Source of the DNA: Rubrivivax sp.
Lineage (GTDB): Bacteria; Pseudomonadota; Gammaproteobacteria; Burkholderiales; Burkholderiaceae_C
Length of the DNA: 64,000 nt
Assembly: GCA_022843905.1 (NCBI GenBank)
Contig: JALHMT010000016.1
Coordinates: forward strand, 55,923-119,922
Direction of reading: 5' to 3'
A program made the position numbers and the translations under genes. Each line of letters begins with the position of its first letter. Position 1 is the stretch's first letter. The notes beneath the pieces are model-generated. The model was not told the origin of the DNA, made no database searches, and worked only from the letters and a program-made list of their open reading frames with translations. Below are positions 62,701 to 64,000 of this stretch, piece by piece.

Positions 62701-63135
62701 GCGCGTGGCTTCCCAGCGCTCTCGAAGCGCATGGACACGCTCGCCCAGCACGTCGTCTGGCGCATAGTGATGACCTGCCAGGAGACCAAAGTCGGATCCG
62801 GGTGAGGATGCATCGTCGAACACCAGGTCGTGGCCGACACCGGGAGCCAGACGCAGCTGCGCTTCACCCGAGACCACGGCGTGTCCCGTCGCGCGGCGCA
62901 AGCGGAACAGGCGCTGGCGCAGACTGCTCATCGCCTTGGGGGGCGCCGCATCGGGCCACAACAGCCGGGCCAGAGCCGCGCGCGCCTGGGGGCCTTCCAG
63001 CGCCAGCAGGGCCAGCAAGGCGGCGTCATGCCGCTCCAGCTCATGCAGCTTGCCATCGGGCAGCACAACGGCCGCCTCGCCCAGCAGGCGCAGCTGCACC
63101 GTTGTCGACCCCGCTTTCGGACTCGACTCTGACAC
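59767..63135 (-). CDS. SARP-like regulator: winged HTH, BTAD, AAA (STAND) NTPase and TPR
   Basis: 1122 residues from a GTG at 63135 with GGGGAGAG 6 nt upstream (ATG 63159 is possible). Residues 13-100 form an OmpR-like wHTH, 105-235 the BTAD helices with DWDAALRLADRLL. The NTPase has Walker A GQAGVGKT (284-291) and Walker B LVIDDLQWADD. The last 500 residues are TPR-like helical repeats. SARP/AfsR proteins activate by binding direct repeats with 11-bp spacing; exactly such repeats lie at 63249-63281. They face the Calx-beta gene. Confidence 0.9.
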   Translation of the reverse strand: MSESSPKAGSTTVQLRLLGEAAVVLPDGKLHELERHDAALLALLALEGPQARAALARLLWPDAAPPKAMSSLRQRLFRLRRATGHAVVSGEAQLRLAPGVGHDLVFDDASSPGSDFGLLAGHHYAPDDVLGERVHALRERWEATRREALSSEADRLEASGDWDAALRLADRLLIAQPFSEAAHRRCMRLHYLRGDRSQALASFARCAAALRTAIDADPSEETRRLAALIEASGLPLTLARQAPALAKPRLDVALSRPPRLVGRELAWAQMQKAWAAGALIVLQGQAGVGKTRLADEFARSAGPTVVVKAFANEQCAPYALLARLLRQVRLRWPEPPAWAASELARLVPEWGEPPARSVEPLRLRQAVAAALEPWGFAASPALVIDDLQWADDASMQALLHWLTDLPTPRPPLIFCLRDQAVPVSLASWLEAHDSALAVERIDVLPMDRADLVKLLASLDIGTEAGSTRSAMADALFQQTGGNPFLVLEVLRSTPTLEDLNPIGAMAQPDLARLVALIQPRLNGLSAPARSLLYVAALTHAAFSAPLAAAVTGQSEAELLQSWQSLVRANLLQVDGALFDLVREAALQQIPAAMARPLHCRIAAYLQSHDARPDLTAAHWRTGGEWRQAAAAFEQAAASAQATARALEELAWWDQAADCHEKAADEHGVWRARCGGVAVAMTSEAADARQARVDALLRLAHTDKRRLHALLVRSRALIDAGEASAALVDAREALVLASALEDTDSELTAAGWCGLALALAGQTQESSSLLDRYAGPAAAVTTLQTRLDFFGAQGYALHLAGDYERAFSACTIAAEAAESIGVLGEAAEQRLNLSTCLGTLGRRRESIAEGERVLDLWRRQGQPASGAVLQTQLAPNFYGSGRFSQALDMLQWSADHFRRRGPPTWQTIAEHRLAHVYLRLGQAARAHTCLSPLPPSADAGRRVTRTGIEARLQHLAGRPVLAMLQEALDAHEAALAPMDRHSLLLLQAGHLPPAEALQLSLRLLVEAEQPVVPPVIVHAHARAADACRRGGDRTGAARHARAAWQCSQASPPLDLGHAEFCWLVHQAALFGGDHATADAALGSGVDWIQAALEHVPPSYLLGFRELNPVNRALLAAGGITSSA

Positions 63136-63248
63136 GACTCTCTCCCCTGTGCGGAGCATAACGCGGCGCGTCTTTCGACCCCCCGATCGCTGCCCCGATT
63201 CGCCCGCGCTGCACAAACGCGACGACCTCCCCTGGCGCGTGCCGGCCA

Positions 63249-63281
63249 CGGTCGGGTAGCGGTCGGGTAACGGTGGGGTAA
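63249..63281. promoter_or_regulatory. Three 11-bp direct repeats in the SARP/Calx-beta divergent promoter
   Basis: CGGTCGGGTAG, CGGTCGGGTAA and CGGTGGGGTAA follow without gap (63249-63259, 63260-63270, 63271-63281), so the same face of the helix is offered three times. SARP-family activators classically bind heptamer direct repeats at 11-bp periodicity. The repeats are 113-147 bp from the regulator start and 160-192 bp from the adhesin start. The rest of the 305-bp gap (63136-63440) shows no gene. Confidence 0.75.
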
Positions 63282-63440
63282 CGCAGGCAGTTCTAGCCTG
63301 TCGAGCGTCACGAGAGAGTTCTTCGCCCCCGCCGGGCGCGACCCCTGGGTCAAGGCAGCGATGGTGGGGCCCTGTCGTGGCAGTGCACGGCCCCGCTCGA
63401 CATCGGGCGGGGTATCAACGAACGAACGGGGGGAGCGGAA

Positions 63441-64000
63441 ATGCCAGTGTTGTCAGTCAGCGATCGTGTGGTCGGCGAGGGTGATCGATTCCTCGACATG
63501 GTGGTGAAGCTGGACGCGGCTTCCACTCAAACCATCACGGTCAACTTTGCAACCGCCGACTACACCACGCGGGCGGGTCAGTTCAACGACTATTTCGGGC
63601 TGTCGGGCACGCTGACGTTCCTGCCGGGAGAGACCAGCAAGGTGGTGCGCATCGATCTGATCGACGACAGCAGCACCGTCGAGACGCTGGAGCGCTTCAC
63701 GTTCGGCTTGAGCGCGCCGCAGAACGCCACGCTGGCCGGCGAAGGTTACGCCTGGGTCCAGATCGTCGACAACGACACGGTGCGCAACACGCCCGGCATC
63801 TTCGTGCGCGACACCATCGTCGACGAGCAGGCCGGGGTGGCGCGTTTCGTGGTCAGCCTGGGCAGGGTGCTGGGCGAGGCGAGTGCCAGCACGGTGACGG
63901 TCGACTACGCGACGGCCGACGGGACGGCCGTGGCCGGCAGTGACTACGCGGCGCAGACCGGGCGCCTGACGTTCGCCCCGGGGGAGTCCGTGAAGACGGT
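63441..64000 (+). CDS. Calx-beta repeat protein, 5' part (probable large adhesin)
   Basis: Open from ATG 63441 to the right edge, at least 186 codons without a stop. A GGGGGGAG run precedes the ATG by 6 nt. The protein begins MPVLSVSDRVVGEGDRFLDM with no signal peptide, as in type I-secreted proteins. It shows two Calx-beta modules in tandem: VNFATADYTTRAGQFNDYFG...LPGETSKVVRIDLIDD, then VDYATADGTAVAGSDYA...FAPGESVKT. It is probably a large calcium-binding surface protein; its end lies outside the window. Confidence 0.85.
   Translation, partial: MPVLSVSDRVVGEGDRFLDMVVKLDAASTQTITVNFATADYTTRAGQFNDYFGLSGTLTFLPGETSKVVRIDLIDDSSTVETLERFTFGLSAPQNATLAGEGYAWVQIVDNDTVRNTPGIFVRDTIVDEQAGVARFVVSLGRVLGEASASTVTVDYATADGTAVAGSDYAAQTGRLTFAPGESVKT

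Overview
The window is GC-rich (by eye about two thirds G+C) and densely packed. It uses ATG, GTG and TTG starts and many 4-bp ATGA/GTGA/TTGA stop-start overlaps. Bug-type tricarboxylate-binding relics, a phosphoketolase stress cluster, PRC-barrel and DUF1269 proteins and fused GH17-GT2 glucan synthases point to a betaproteobacterium of the order Burkholderiales. This assignment is inference from gene content. No rRNA, tRNA, insertion sequence, integrase or CRISPR array was found.

Layout. (1) 0.08-11.3 kb: an acyl-CoA catabolic cluster with two crotonases, a cysteine-less thiolase-like protein plus its DUF35 partner, an SDR, two MaoC hydratases, a CaiB CoA-transferase, an acyl-CoA dehydrogenase, an AMP-forming acyl-CoA ligase and a FadR-type GntR regulator. 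Look-alike operators lie before the SDR/thiolase and ligase promoters. (2) 11.4-13.6 kb: RNase-fold genes (NYN-OST-HTH, a PIN-like protein, VapBC). (3) 13.8-16.6 kb: a TraB/GumN-like membrane protein and a secreted S33 peptidase. (4) 16.6-20.5 kb: gene scars, then a TetR-controlled operon (MAPEG, Asp-nucleophile hydrolase, MerR, quinone reductase). (5) 21-25.6 kb: amine oxidase, cupin, a gutted SDR, LysR, SOUL heme protein. (6) 25.6-39.4 kb: a stress and carbon-overflow island with BON, CbpA/CbpM, HMA, nitroreductase, PRC-barrel, DUF1269, phosphoketolase, class I aldolase, phosphoglycerate-mutase-like phosphatase and acetate kinase. (7) 40.3-46.8 kb: an amidase-MOSC-nitronate monooxygenase operon with LuxR, and an exported protoglobin plus redoxin pair with AraC. 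(8) 47-52.9 kb: a TonB receptor, TetR, a family-5 binding protein and an alpha/beta hydrolase. (9) 53-64 kb: surface and envelope functions, namely a GH17-GT2 glucan synthase with a membrane sulfatase-fold transferase, a sodium:solute symporter, a large SARP-like (BTAD-AAA-TPR) regulator and the start of a Calx-beta adhesin that runs off the right edge.

A recurring theme is short relics between intact genes: 5' or 3' fragments or internally deleted genes at 5.4, 16.6-17.1, 22.9, 24.3, 25.3, 27.9, 30.0, 37.5, 39.7, 40.2, 57.7 and 59.5 kb. None has a mobile element beside it. The best candidates for undescribed biology are the SARP-like regulator facing three 11-bp direct repeats upstream of a Calx-beta adhesin, the exported protoglobin-redoxin pair, and the GH17-GT2/sulfatase glucan pair.
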